Shown here one piece after another: positions 55,486-64,000 of a DNA stretch of 64,000 bases. The DNA is taken from assembly GCF_024753215.1 (NCBI RefSeq), contig NZ_JANUGV010000004.1:186001-250000 (forward strand), given 5' to 3'. A model generated the notes under the pieces. It worked only from the letters and a program-made list of their open reading frames with translations, did no database searches and was not told the origin of the DNA. This stretch comes from Massilia solisilvae. GTDB taxonomy: Bacteria > Pseudomonadota > Gammaproteobacteria > Burkholderiales > Burkholderiaceae_D. Made by a program: the position numbers and the translations under genes. Each line of letters starts with the position of its first letter. Position 1 is the stretch's first letter.

Positions 55486-57741
55486 ATGCCTTACGATCCC
55501 AGCCCAGCCTCCGTCAAGCCATACATACCCGCCTCCGCCCAGCTCCCCGAAATGACCTTCCGCGCACTCATCGTGGGCGTGATCCTGGGGATGGTGTTTG
55601 GCGCCTCGTCGCTGTACCTGGTGCTCAAGGTGGGCCTGACGGTGAGCGCGTCGATTCCCGTGGCGGTGATCGCGATTACGCTGTTTGGCCTGGCGAAGAA
55701 GTTCGGGGCGCGCGAGCTGTCGATCCTTGAAAACAGTATTACCCAAACCGCCGGTTCGGCTGGCGAATCACTGGCATTCGGCCTGGGCGCCACCATGCCG
55801 GCCATTATGATCCTCGGCTTCGACCTCGAGATCACGCGTGTGATGCTGGTGGCGGTGCTGGGCGGCCTGCTGGGCATCCTGATGATGATCCCGATGCGCC
55901 GCACCATGATCGTGGACCAGCATTTCGAGCTCAAGTACCCGGAAGGCACCGCCTGCGCCGAGGTGCTCAAGGCCGGCGCCACGCCGGGTTCGCGCGCCGC
56001 CGCGGGCGAGGCGCTGGACGAGAATTCGAACGAAGCGAAGGACGCGCGCCGCCGCGCCTTCATCATCTTCGGCGGCTTTGGCCTTGGCCTGCTGTACAAG
56101 GTGGTGAGCATCTCGCTCAAGGGCTGGAAGGATACCGTCAATTTCATCTTCGGCGCGCCGCTCAAGGCCGGCTCGATCGGCGCCGAGATCTCGCCTGAGC
56201 TCTTGGGCGTGGGCTATATCATCGGCCCGCGCATTGCCATGATCATGGCCGGCGGCGGTGTGCTGTCCTACCTGCTCCTGATCCCGATGATCAAATTCTT
56301 CGGCGACCAGCTTGCCGTGCCGGTGGCACCGGGCACCATGCTCATCAAGGACATGACGCCGGACGACATCCGCAGTGCATACGTGCTGTACATCGGCGCG
56401 GGCGCGGTGGCTACCGGCGGCCTGATCAGCCTGGTGCGCTCGCTGCCGACCATCTGGCACGGGCTCAAGGCCGGTCTGTCGGGCTTGGGCAAGGCCAGCA
56501 GCGCCGACAAGTCGCTGCGCACCGAGCAGGACATGTCGTTCAAGTCGGTCGTCATCGGCTGCCTGGCAATCATCGCCGTGATCACCTTTGCAACGCCGCT
56601 GCACATGAACGTGCTGGGCGCGCTCCTGATCCTGATGTTCGGCTTTCTGTTCTCGACCGTCTCGTCGCGACTGACGGGCGAGGTGGGCTCGTCGTCGAAT
56701 CCGATCTCGGGCATGGCGGTGGCCACGCTGCTGTTCACCTGCCTGATCTTCCTGGTCATGGGCTGGACCGGCGGCCAGTATTACGTGACCGCGCTGTCGG
56801 TCGGTGCCATCGTCTGCATCGCCGCCAGCAATGCCGGCACCACCTCGCAGGACCTGAAGACCGGCTTTTTGGTGGGCGCCACGCCGCGCCTGCAGCAGTA
56901 CGCGATCCTGGCCGGCGCACTTGCGTCGGCGCTGATCCTGGGGCCGATCCTGCTCAAGCTGAACGATGCCGGCACCGTCTACGTACCGGCTGCAAAGGTC
57001 GCGCCGGGCATCACGGTGGACGCAGCGAAACTGACCGCCACCGCGCAGTTGCAGGGGCCGCAGGCCGCGACCGACCACAATACTTACAAGGTCTGGCAAA
57101 AGACTGACGCCAACGGCGGCCCGGCCGGCAAGTACCTGGTCACGGACGACGGCAAGCTGGCGTACCTTGTGGACCCGGGCATCAATGGCCAGTATCACCA
57201 GCGCCCGGACGGATCGGAAGTGAAGAAGTTCGACGCGCCCAAGGCGGTGCTCATGTCCTACATCATCAAGGGCATCCTCGACCAGCAGCTGCCGTGGACG
57301 CTGGTGCTGTTTGGCGTGATGATTTCGATCGTGCTCGAGATGGCGGGCGTATCGTCGCTGGCGTTCACGGTGGGCGTGTACCTGCCGCTCGTGTCGACGC
57401 TGCCGATCGCCATCGGTGGCCTGATCCGCTGGGCGGTGGACCGCCGCAACAACAAGCTGCCGCAGTACGAGAAGCTCTCCGACCACGAATGCCAGGCCGC
57501 GGGCGATCGCAGCCCGGGCACGCTGCTTGCATCGGGCTACATCGCCGGCGGCGCGCTGGCGGGCATCGTCATCGCGATCACGGCAGGGTTGATGACTGAC
57601 TTCGACAACAACATGAACAAGTGGGCGGAGGCGGCCAACCCGTTCTTCGCCGGGGCCAGCGCGGACGCGTTGTCGATCATTCCGTACGCGGTGATTTGCG
57701 TGCTGCTGTATTGGGTCGGGCGCGAGAAAGCGCAGTCGTAA
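55486..57741 (+). CDS. oligopeptide transporter, OPT family
   Basis: A large proton-coupled secondary transporter of 751 residues and roughly 14-16 helices. OPT marks include ALIVGVILGMVFGASSLYLVLKVGLTVSAS and NSITQTAGSAGESLAFGLGATMPA, and a conserved LKYPEGTACAEVLKAG. A soluble loop of about 110 residues lies around 505-590 (KVAPGITVDAAKLTATAQ...VDPGINGQYHQ), longer than usual in simple OPTs. The substrate is probably oligopeptides or a metal chelate. It is monocistronic and ends at a family B repeat. Confidence 0.88.
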   Translation: MPYDPSPASVKPYIPASAQLPEMTFRALIVGVILGMVFGASSLYLVLKVGLTVSASIPVAVIAITLFGLAKKFGARELSILENSITQTAGSAGESLAFGLGATMPAIMILGFDLEITRVMLVAVLGGLLGILMMIPMRRTMIVDQHFELKYPEGTACAEVLKAGATPGSRAAAGEALDENSNEAKDARRRAFIIFGGFGLGLLYKVVSISLKGWKDTVNFIFGAPLKAGSIGAEISPELLGVGYIIGPRIAMIMAGGGVLSYLLLIPMIKFFGDQLAVPVAPGTMLIKDMTPDDIRSAYVLYIGAGAVATGGLISLVRSLPTIWHGLKAGLSGLGKASSADKSLRTEQDMSFKSVVIGCLAIIAVITFATPLHMNVLGALLILMFGFLFSTVSSRLTGEVGSSSNPISGMAVATLLFTCLIFLVMGWTGGQYYVTALSVGAIVCIAASNAGTTSQDLKTGFLVGATPRLQQYAILAGALASALILGPILLKLNDAGTVYVPAAKVAPGITVDAAKLTATAQLQGPQAATDHNTYKVWQKTDANGGPAGKYLVTDDGKLAYLVDPGINGQYHQRPDGSEVKKFDAPKAVLMSYIIKGILDQQLPWTLVLFGVMISIVLEMAGVSSLAFTVGVYLPLVSTLPIAIGGLIRWAVDRRNNKLPQYEKLSDHECQAAGDRSPGTLLASGYIAGGALAGIVIAITAGLMTDFDNNMNKWAEAANPFFAGASADALSIIPYAVICVLLYWVGREKAQS

Positions 57742-57744
57742 CGC

Positions 57745-57786
57745 GAACGCGTGGGCGATTTTCCCGCGCGCGCGTTCAGGCGACAG
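57745..57786. repeat. family B palindrome, degenerate copy
   Basis: GAACGCGTGGGCG...CGCGCGTTCAGGCGAC. The central CCCGCC is degraded, but both GAACGCG/CGCGTTC ends and the GTTCAGGCGAC flank seen at 44.8 kb remain. It lies between the convergent OPT transporter and the epimerase gene. Confidence 0.65.
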
Positions 57787-57803
57787 CGGCCCGCTTCACG
57801 CCG

Positions 57804-58727
57804 TCACACGTACGACAGGTCGTGCTGCAGGATCGCGTCGTCCAGCCACTCGTCCACGTGGCCGAAACGGTATCCCAGCGCCGTGGCACGCGCGGTATCG
57901 AGCGCCAGCGGGGCAGGGTAATCGAAGGGCGACAGTTCGCCCGCAGTTCTTGATGCGGCCCTCACCACCCGGGGCGCCGCGTCCAGCATCTGCGCCACCT
58001 TGTGGTACAGGTCGTGCGCGGAAAGCGCGCCGTCGCAGGCCGCGTTCACCGCTCCCTCGAACCGCTGCGCGCCGGCCCACACCAAAAAATCGGCCGCGTC
58101 CTGCGGCGACAAAAGGGAAGTCGTTGCGCGTTCGTCGGTGTAGCGCAGCGGCGCGCCGCTGCGGATCAGGTCCACGTAATGCGCCAGCCGCCCGGTGAAA
58201 TCGCCCGAGCCACCCAGTACGTGGGCAAGGCGCGCCGTCACCAGCGGCAGCGAGCCGTCGCGGTACAGGTAGGCCTCGGCCTGCAGCTTGCCGCTCACGT
58301 AGCTCTGCGTGGCCAGGTTCGGGTCGTGCCAGGGGTAGCTGGTGTCGATCGGTTGCGCGAGCACGTTCAGGTCCGCTTCCCTGGCCGGCTTGTCCAGCTT
58401 GCCCAGCAGGGGGCGGTAGACGTCGATGGTCGAGGTCATGACGTAGCGGCCCACCTTGCCGGCGAAGGTACGGACCGCAATGGCCGCATCCAGCGGGCTG
58501 TAGCACATCTGGTCGTACACCACGTCGTAGTGCGCGTTGCGGAAGGCCGCGCGCATGGCCAGCTCGTTGCGCCGGTCCACCCGGATCCGCTCGATGCGCG
58601 CGCCAAACGGGTCGGGCGCATAGCCGCGGGTGGCGATGGTGACCCGGTGGCCGGCCATCACCAGCCGCTGCACCAGCAGTTTGCCGAAAAATCGCGTACC
58701 ACCGATCACCAAAATATTCTTGTTCAT
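57804..58727 (-). CDS. NAD(P)-dependent epimerase/dehydratase-like reductase
   Basis: An SDR-type protein of 307 residues. The Rossmann start NILVIGGTRFFGKLLVQRLV is the extended-SDR Gly motif (GGTRFFG). Later residues include HYDVVYDQMCYSPLDA and TSTIDVYRPLLG. It resembles the isoflavone-reductase/epimerase group of NAD-dependent epimerases; activity is unknown. Divergent from the LysR gene (105-bp gap), which may regulate it. Confidence 0.8.
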   Translation of the reverse strand: MNKNILVIGGTRFFGKLLVQRLVMAGHRVTIATRGYAPDPFGARIERIRVDRRNELAMRAAFRNAHYDVVYDQMCYSPLDAAIAVRTFAGKVGRYVMTSTIDVYRPLLGKLDKPAREADLNVLAQPIDTSYPWHDPNLATQSYVSGKLQAEAYLYRDGSLPLVTARLAHVLGGSGDFTGRLAHYVDLIRSGAPLRYTDERATTSLLSPQDAADFLVWAGAQRFEGAVNAACDGALSAHDLYHKVAQMLDAAPRVVRAASRTAGELSPFDYPAPLALDTARATALGYRFGHVDEWLDDAILQHDLSYV

Positions 58728-58832
58728 GTCTCTTCCTCAACCGATCAGGTATATTTTGTGCTCAGTAGTTGCTATGATCAAACGAGAAAAAGTTGGGGCT
58801 ATGCGTAAGAAAAACTTAATCATGGTGCGCCG

Positions 58833-59729
58833 GTGAAGGCGCTGCGCAGCCTGTCGGGCCTGATCGATTTCGACTGCGCGGCGCGCTGGGGCAGTTTCAA
58901 GCTGGCGGCGCAGGAGTTGCACAAGACGCCGGCGGCGGTAAGCCAGCAGATCAAGCACCTGGAGGAGACCGTCGGCTTTGCCCTGTTCGTGCGCCACCCG
59001 CGCCAGATCACGCTCACCGACAAGGGCCAGGAGCTGGCGGTGGCGGTGGCGCGCATGCTGCAGGACCTGCGCGACAAGGTCGGCGCGCTGCAGCAGGGCG
59101 ACGAGGAGGCGGTGCTGCGCATCTCCACTACGCACTCGTTCGCGATCAAGTGGCTGGTGCCACGCATGCACCGTTTTACCAAACTGCATCCGTCGCTGGA
59201 CATCCGCATCGATTCGAACGACGCGCCGGTGGACCTGCAGTCCAACTCCACCGATGTGGCGATCCGCTACGGTCCGGTGCTGGATGGCGACCCGGCCATG
59301 CTGTTCCGCGAGCGGCTAGTGCCCGTCTATAGCCCGGACCTGCTGGCGCCGGGACAGGGCGCGCTGACGCTGGCCGACCTGGAGGGCCACCCGCTACTGT
59401 GCGAGAAATCCAACGAGAAGTGGCTGCAACTGCTGAACGAGAACAAGGCGCTCAAGGGCCGGTACGACTTCTCGCGCGGGTACAGCCACTGGGGCGTGCT
59501 GGTGCAGGCGGCAGTGGCGGGGCAGGGCGTGGCGCTGGTGCCGTACGGGATCGCGTACGGCGACCTGGCGGCCGGGGCGCTGCGCCAGATCGTGTGCCGC
59601 AGCGCCCCGTTCGGGCATGGCTATCGTTTCCTGGTCAACCCGCACAAGGAAGGCATGAGCAAGATCCAGCGCTTTCGCGCCTGGGTGGTGGCGGAGATGG
59701 ACGCGATGCGGCGCGCAATGGAGGCTTGA
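58833..59729 (+). CDS. LysR-family transcriptional regulator (GcvA-like)
   Basis: A 298-residue LTTR. The N-terminal wHTH has LSGLIDFDCAARWGSFKLAAQELHKTPAAVSQQIKHLEETVGF (about 8-50). The effector domain begins LRISTTHSFAIKWLVPRM and includes VDLQSNSTDVAIRYGPV, as in GcvA-type regulators. The start is GTG 58833, since an ATG at 58822 is out of frame. It is divergent from the epimerase gene, the usual LTTR-target layout. The gap has a GATCA...TGATC pair (58743-58779) but no clear LTTR box. Confidence 0.88.
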   Translation: MKALRSLSGLIDFDCAARWGSFKLAAQELHKTPAAVSQQIKHLEETVGFALFVRHPRQITLTDKGQELAVAVARMLQDLRDKVGALQQGDEEAVLRISTTHSFAIKWLVPRMHRFTKLHPSLDIRIDSNDAPVDLQSNSTDVAIRYGPVLDGDPAMLFRERLVPVYSPDLLAPGQGALTLADLEGHPLLCEKSNEKWLQLLNENKALKGRYDFSRGYSHWGVLVQAAVAGQGVALVPYGIAYGDLAAGALRQIVCRSAPFGHGYRFLVNPHKEGMSKIQRFRAWVVAEMDAMRRAMEA

Positions 59730-59734
59730 TAAGA

Positions 59735-59763
59735 AAAACGGCGGCCACGCGGGCCGCCGTTTT
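59735..59763. terminator. bidirectional rho-independent terminator
   Basis: Perfect 12-bp stem AAAACGGCGGCC (59735-59746) / GGCCGCCGTTTT (59752-59763) with loop ACGCG. It lies between the convergent LysR gene and POT transporter. It gives a T-tail in one direction and an A-tract mirror in the other. Confidence 0.85.
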
Positions 59764-59780
59764 ATGTCGAAGCGTTGTAC

Positions 59781-61286
59781 TTACTTCACGCCGTGCATCA
59801 GCTTCTGGATCAGCGGGGCGATCAGGAACAGCAGCACGCCGGCGCCGAGCAGCGCCCAGAAACCGAAGGTGTAGCCGCCCAGGGCCGACTGTACCGACAT
59901 GCCTTTTTCGCCCGAGACGAAGCTGGCGAAAATGCCGGACAGGTTGTTGCCGATGCCGGTGGACAGGAACCAGCCGCCCATGCCCAGGCCAACCAGGCGG
60001 GTCGGTGCCAGCTTGGTCACCATCGACAGGCCGATCGGCGACAGGCACAGCTCGCCCACGGACTGGATCACGTAGACCATGAACAGGGTCCAGAACGGGA
60101 TCTTGCCGACCGGGTCAACCAGGAACGACAGCGCGTACCACAACAGGCCAAAGGCCAGGCCGTTGAACACCAGGCCCAGGCCGAACTTGCGCGGGATCGA
60201 CGGGTTGGCGCGGCCCAGCATGACCCACACGTAGGCCACGATCGGCGCCAGGGTGATGATGGCGATCGAGTTCACGCTCTGGAACCACGCGGTCGGGAAC
60301 ACCCAGCCGTTGAAGTCGCGGTTGACGATGTTATCGGCCAGGAAGGTGAACGAGCTGCCGGCCTGTTCGAAGAAGCACCAGAACATCACGTTGAAGAAGA
60401 AGATGATCATCATCGCAATGGTCTTGTCGCGCGCCACCTTGCCCTCGCGGACGCCCTCCACGATCAGCATGATCGCCAGGATGATGAACAGGACCGACAG
60501 CACCATCTGCAGGCTCTCGGCGCCAGCCTTGAGCAGGGCGTAGATGACCGGGATGACGCACAGGCCGCCGATGACCACGTACACCATGCGCATCGGGTTG
60601 GCCAGGTTGCCGGTGGCCGCGCCAATGCCCTTGAGCTGGCGGCGGCCGAAGTAGAACCAGACCAGCGAGAACAGCATGCCGATACCGGAGGCGAAGAACA
60701 CGATCTTGTAGGCCGGGGTGTCGCCGGTGTTGAAGACGTGCTGTGCCAGCACCTGGGTCAGGATCGGCGCGATGAAGGCGCCGGTGTTGATGCCCATGTA
60801 GAAGATGGTGAAGCCCGAGTCGCGGCGCTGGTCGGTCACGCCATACAGCTGGCCTACCATGGCCGAGATGTTCGGCTTGAACATGCCGTTACCGACGATG
60901 ATCGTGGCCAGGCCCATCTTGAAGATGTCCTGGTTCGGGATGGTGATCATGAACAGGCCGGTGGCCATGAAGGCCGCGCCGATCAGGATCGAGCGTTGGT
61001 AGCCGATGACGCGGTCGGCGATGTAGCCGCCGAACACGGCGCCCGCATACACGATCGCGAGGTAGGAACCGTAGGTGAGGTTGGCCGTCGCCTGGCCGGA
61101 CGGGTCGCCGCCGAAGAACTGGGCGACGATGTAGAGCACCAGGGCCCAACGGATGCCATAGAAAGCGAAGCGTTCCCAGAATTCGGTCATGAACAGCATC
61201 CATAGCGGTGCTGGGTGGCCCATGATCTGTTTGAACTCCGGAATGGCTGCTTTGGCCGATGAAGTTGCAGTAGCTGCACCGCTCAT
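59781..61286 (-). CDS. peptide MFS transporter, POT/PTR family
   Basis: A proton-coupled di-/tripeptide symporter of 501 residues and about 14 helices. The N-terminal EFWERFAFYGIRWALVLYI holds the ExxERF motif of POT transporters. Later NISAMVGQLYGVTDQRRDSGFTIFYMGINTGAF is the PTR2 signature. A GGGAGGAACC ribosome site precedes the ATG. It is monocistronic, bounded by a terminator at 59735-59763 downstream. Confidence 0.92.
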   Translation of the reverse strand: MSGAATATSSAKAAIPEFKQIMGHPAPLWMLFMTEFWERFAFYGIRWALVLYIVAQFFGGDPSGQATANLTYGSYLAIVYAGAVFGGYIADRVIGYQRSILIGAAFMATGLFMITIPNQDIFKMGLATIIVGNGMFKPNISAMVGQLYGVTDQRRDSGFTIFYMGINTGAFIAPILTQVLAQHVFNTGDTPAYKIVFFASGIGMLFSLVWFYFGRRQLKGIGAATGNLANPMRMVYVVIGGLCVIPVIYALLKAGAESLQMVLSVLFIILAIMLIVEGVREGKVARDKTIAMMIIFFFNVMFWCFFEQAGSSFTFLADNIVNRDFNGWVFPTAWFQSVNSIAIITLAPIVAYVWVMLGRANPSIPRKFGLGLVFNGLAFGLLWYALSFLVDPVGKIPFWTLFMVYVIQSVGELCLSPIGLSMVTKLAPTRLVGLGMGGWFLSTGIGNNLSGIFASFVSGEKGMSVQSALGGYTFGFWALLGAGVLLFLIAPLIQKLMHGVK

Positions 61287-61523
61287 GCGGTTCCTCCCGA
61301 AATAGTTTTATAAGAATATGCTTTATTAGTTTGGAAAGCCCGGGAAGGCGTTTTCCAATAGGGTCGCATTTTAGTGTAAATCGTTGAGTTCAAGCGAATT
61401 TTTTGGAGATGTGGTAATGGGCGCGCGCGACCCTTGCGCCAACGAGGACGCAAGATGACGCGACTTGTCGTATATTGGCAAGAAGGCCGGATTGTTTCGG
61501 TATCAGCAAAGGAAAAAGAACAG

Positions 61524-62894
61524 ATGAATCACGACGTTGTCGACACCCTGATTTCGCCGGAAGGCCGGCTCGAGATCCTGTCGAAGGCCGAAGTGGCCAA
61601 GCTGCTCGACACGAGCCAGGGAGGCCTGTACCAGATCTTCCGCAATTGCGCGCTGGCAGTGCTGAACTGCGGTAGCTCGATCGATGACGGCAAGGAGTTA
61701 TTGGAGCGTTATAGTTCGTTCGACATCAAGATCATCCAGCGCGAGCGCGGCATCAAGCTCGATATTCGCGGTGCGCCGGCGATTGCGTTTGTCGATGGGA
61801 AGATGATCAAGGGGATCCACGAGCACCTGTTCGCGGTCCTGCGCGACATCGTGTATGTCAATTTCGAGGTCGTCGATAATCCCAAGTTCGACCTGGCCCG
61901 GCCCGAGGGCATCACCGACGCGGTATTCCACATCCTGCGCAACGCCAACGTGCTGCAGCCACAGCGCAACCCCAACCTGGTGGTGTGCTGGGGCGGCCAC
62001 TCGATCAGCCGCGGCGAATACAACTACTCCAAGGAAGTGGGCTACCAGCTGGGCCTGCGCGAACTGGATATCTGCACCGGCTGCGGTCCCGGCGCCATGA
62101 AGGGGCCGATGAAAGGCGCCACCATCGGCCACGCCAAGCAGCGCCTGGGCGGCGGTCGCTATTTGGGCATCTCGGAGCCGGGCATCATCGCGGCCGAGTC
62201 GCCAAACCCGATCGTCAACGACCTGGTCATCATGCCGGACATCGAAAAACGCCTGGAGGCGTTCGTGCGCACGGGGCACGGCATCGTCGTGTTCCCGGGC
62301 GGCGCGGGGACGGCGGAAGAAATCCTGTACATTCTCGGCATCCTGCTGCATCCGGAGAATGCTGAGATGCCGTTCCCGCTCGTGTTCACCGGCCCGGCGT
62401 CGGCGCGTGCGTACTTCGAGCAGATCGATGGCTTCATTGGCGCCACGCTGGGCGAAGAAGCGCAACGCCGCTACAAGATCATCATCGACGACCCCGAAGA
62501 GGTGGCGCGCGAGATGCAGGCCGGGATCCGCCAGGTGCGCGAGTACCGCAAGTCGCGCAGCGACGCGTATTACTACAACTGGCTGCTCAAGATCGACCAC
62601 GAGTTCCAGCGCCCGTTCCGGCCGACGCACGAGAACATGCGCAACCTGTCGCTGCACAAGAACCAGGAAAAGCACCTGCTGGCCGCAAACCTGCGCCGCG
62701 CATTCTCTGGTGTGGTGGCGGGGAACGTGAAGGAAGAGGGGATCCGCGCGATCGAGAAGTACGGCCAGTTCGAGATCGATGGCGAACCGGAGATCATGGC
62801 GCCGATGGATGCGCTGCTGGCGTCCTTCGTCGAGCAGAGCCGCATGAAGCTGCCGGGCAAGGCGTACGTGCCGTGCTACCGGATCGTCAGCTGA
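61524..62894 (+). CDS. ppnN: PpnN (YgdH), pyrimidine/purine nucleotide 5'-monophosphate nucleosidase
   Basis: Hydrolyses nucleoside monophosphates to free base and ribose 5-phosphate, and in E. coli is activated by ppGpp. The 456-residue length matches (E. coli 454). An N-terminal domain (ISPEGRLEILSKAEVAKLLDTSQGGLYQIFRNCALAVLN) is followed by the LOG-like catalytic core with VVCWGGHSISRGEYNYSKEVG, LDICTGCGPGAMKGPMKGA and VFPGGAGTAEEILYILGI. The C-terminal NLRRAFSGVVAGNVKEEGIRAIE is also conserved. ATG 61524 has AAAGGA upstream. The frame opens earlier, at 61434, but that part has no homology to the family. Confidence 0.94.
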   Translation: MNHDVVDTLISPEGRLEILSKAEVAKLLDTSQGGLYQIFRNCALAVLNCGSSIDDGKELLERYSSFDIKIIQRERGIKLDIRGAPAIAFVDGKMIKGIHEHLFAVLRDIVYVNFEVVDNPKFDLARPEGITDAVFHILRNANVLQPQRNPNLVVCWGGHSISRGEYNYSKEVGYQLGLRELDICTGCGPGAMKGPMKGATIGHAKQRLGGGRYLGISEPGIIAAESPNPIVNDLVIMPDIEKRLEAFVRTGHGIVVFPGGAGTAEEILYILGILLHPENAEMPFPLVFTGPASARAYFEQIDGFIGATLGEEAQRRYKIIIDDPEEVAREMQAGIRQVREYRKSRSDAYYYNWLLKIDHEFQRPFRPTHENMRNLSLHKNQEKHLLAANLRRAFSGVVAGNVKEEGIRAIEKYGQFEIDGEPEIMAPMDALLASFVEQSRMKLPGKAYVPCYRIVS

Positions 62895-62904
62895 TTGCCT
62901 GTAT

Positions 62905-63010
62905 CGTCGTTCCGGCGGAAGCCGGAACCCATGCTGCGCTTGCGAACCAGTAGCGTCAAGCCGCAGGCCACGCCAAGTGAGCATGGGTCCCGGCGTGCGC
63001 CGGGACGACG
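62905..63010. repeat. family A inverted pair (REPIN-like)
   Basis: CGTCGTTCCGGCGG...CCCATGCTG at 62905-62935 and its inverted partner GAGCATGGGTCCCGGCG...GGGACGACG at 62979-63010. It lies just after ppnN, the first of two pairs in the 302-bp gap before lysS. Confidence 0.82.
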
Positions 63011-63038
63011 GCAATACTGGCCCTGTTGGCTCAGGCAC

Positions 63039-63118
63039 CGTCGTTCCCGCGCAGGCGGGAACCCATGCTGAGCCTCCCGTCACGCGGCCTGTGGGTTCCC
63101 GCCTGCGCGGGAACGACG
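63039..63118. repeat. family A inverted pair (REPIN-like), second copy
   Basis: CGTCGTTCCCGCGCAGGCGGGAACCCATGCTGA at 63039-63071 and GTGGGTTCCCGCCTGCGCGGGAACGACG at 63091-63118 (the inner CATGCTGA is degraded in the second half). It follows the first pair by 28 bp. Together they fill most of the 62895-63196 gap, which has no gene. Confidence 0.82.
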
Positions 63119-63135
63119 TGCTTGATTTGGTGGAT

Positions 63136-63166
63136 AAAAAAAGGGTTCCGGCTTGCGCGGGAACCC
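63136..63166 (-). terminator. rho-independent terminator of lysS
   Basis: On the minus strand GGGTTCC...GGAACCC (63166-63143, 7-bp stem plus GC-rich inner part) is followed by seven T (63142-63136). It lies 30 bp downstream of the lysS stop. Its core resembles a family A half-element. Confidence 0.82.
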
Positions 63167-63196
63167 CTTGTTCATCCAGCTGCGATCAAGCGCCGA

Positions 63197-64000
<804 letters not shown>

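Overview
The window reads as chromosome from a Gram-negative, high-GC betaproteobacterium, most likely an Oxalobacteraceae member close to Massilia/Telluria. The inference rests on gene content: a class I PHA synthase followed by phaR, an MSHA pilus cluster of the environmental-betaproteobacterial kind, and the bamD/rluD/pgeF arrangement. Codon use and GC look even throughout. I see no insertion sequence, phage, integrase, rRNA, tRNA or CRISPR array.

Region 1 (1-16.4 kb) is an almost complete MSHA-type type IV pilus locus, all on the + strand. The order is mshE, mshG, an mshF-position prepilin-like gene, one major pilin, mshC, D, O, P, Q, then mshI, a PilN-like gene, mshJ, K, L, M, N. ATPase/platform, pilins and tip protein come first. 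The alignment complex, secretin and accessory ATPase follow after a 133-bp gap with a TATAAT box. Relative to the Vibrio order (IJKLMN then EGFBACDOPQ) the two halves are swapped, and mshB is missing.

Region 2 (16.4-27.3 kb) is housekeeping: a methionine aminotransferase, a PIN-domain protein, yaaA, bamD divergent from rluD-pgeF, a small membrane protein, phaC and phaR (separated by a striking 15-bp inverted repeat), rimO and metC. Region 3 (27.5-34 kb) is one 6.5-kb gene for a 2151-residue RTX/VCBS surface protein, preceded by the metC terminator. Region 4 (34-44.6 kb) holds cheV, a small membrane protein, trxC, an overlapping DUF72/Mut7-C pair, an unknown gene, an EamA exporter and a branched-chain amino acid ABC transporter (livK, livH, a fused livM-livG, livF). 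A perfect NtrC-like box lies upstream of livK. Region 5 (44.6-64 kb) contains serB and mfd, a sugar MFS transporter, GST, a WYL regulator, a 5'-nucleotidase, PBP1a, an OPT transporter, an epimerase divergent from a LysR regulator, a POT peptide transporter, ppnN and the 3' part of lysS.

Two families of palindromic intergenic repeats are scattered through the window. Family A has the core CGTCGTTCCCGCG...CGCGGGAAC plus CCCATGCTGA and occurs singly or as inverted pairs (REPIN-like). Family B has the core GTAGGGTGGGC...GCCCACGCGTTC and sits mainly between convergent genes. The main biological themes are surface attachment (a probably c-di-GMP-responsive MSHA pilus, the giant RTX adhesin and CheV chemotaxis) and carbon/nitrogen storage and uptake (PHA, NtrC-linked liv, and peptide transport). 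I found no clearly unprecedented multi-gene system. The best leads are the rearranged MSHA locus, the giant adhesin, the two regulatory palindromes and the two repeat families.
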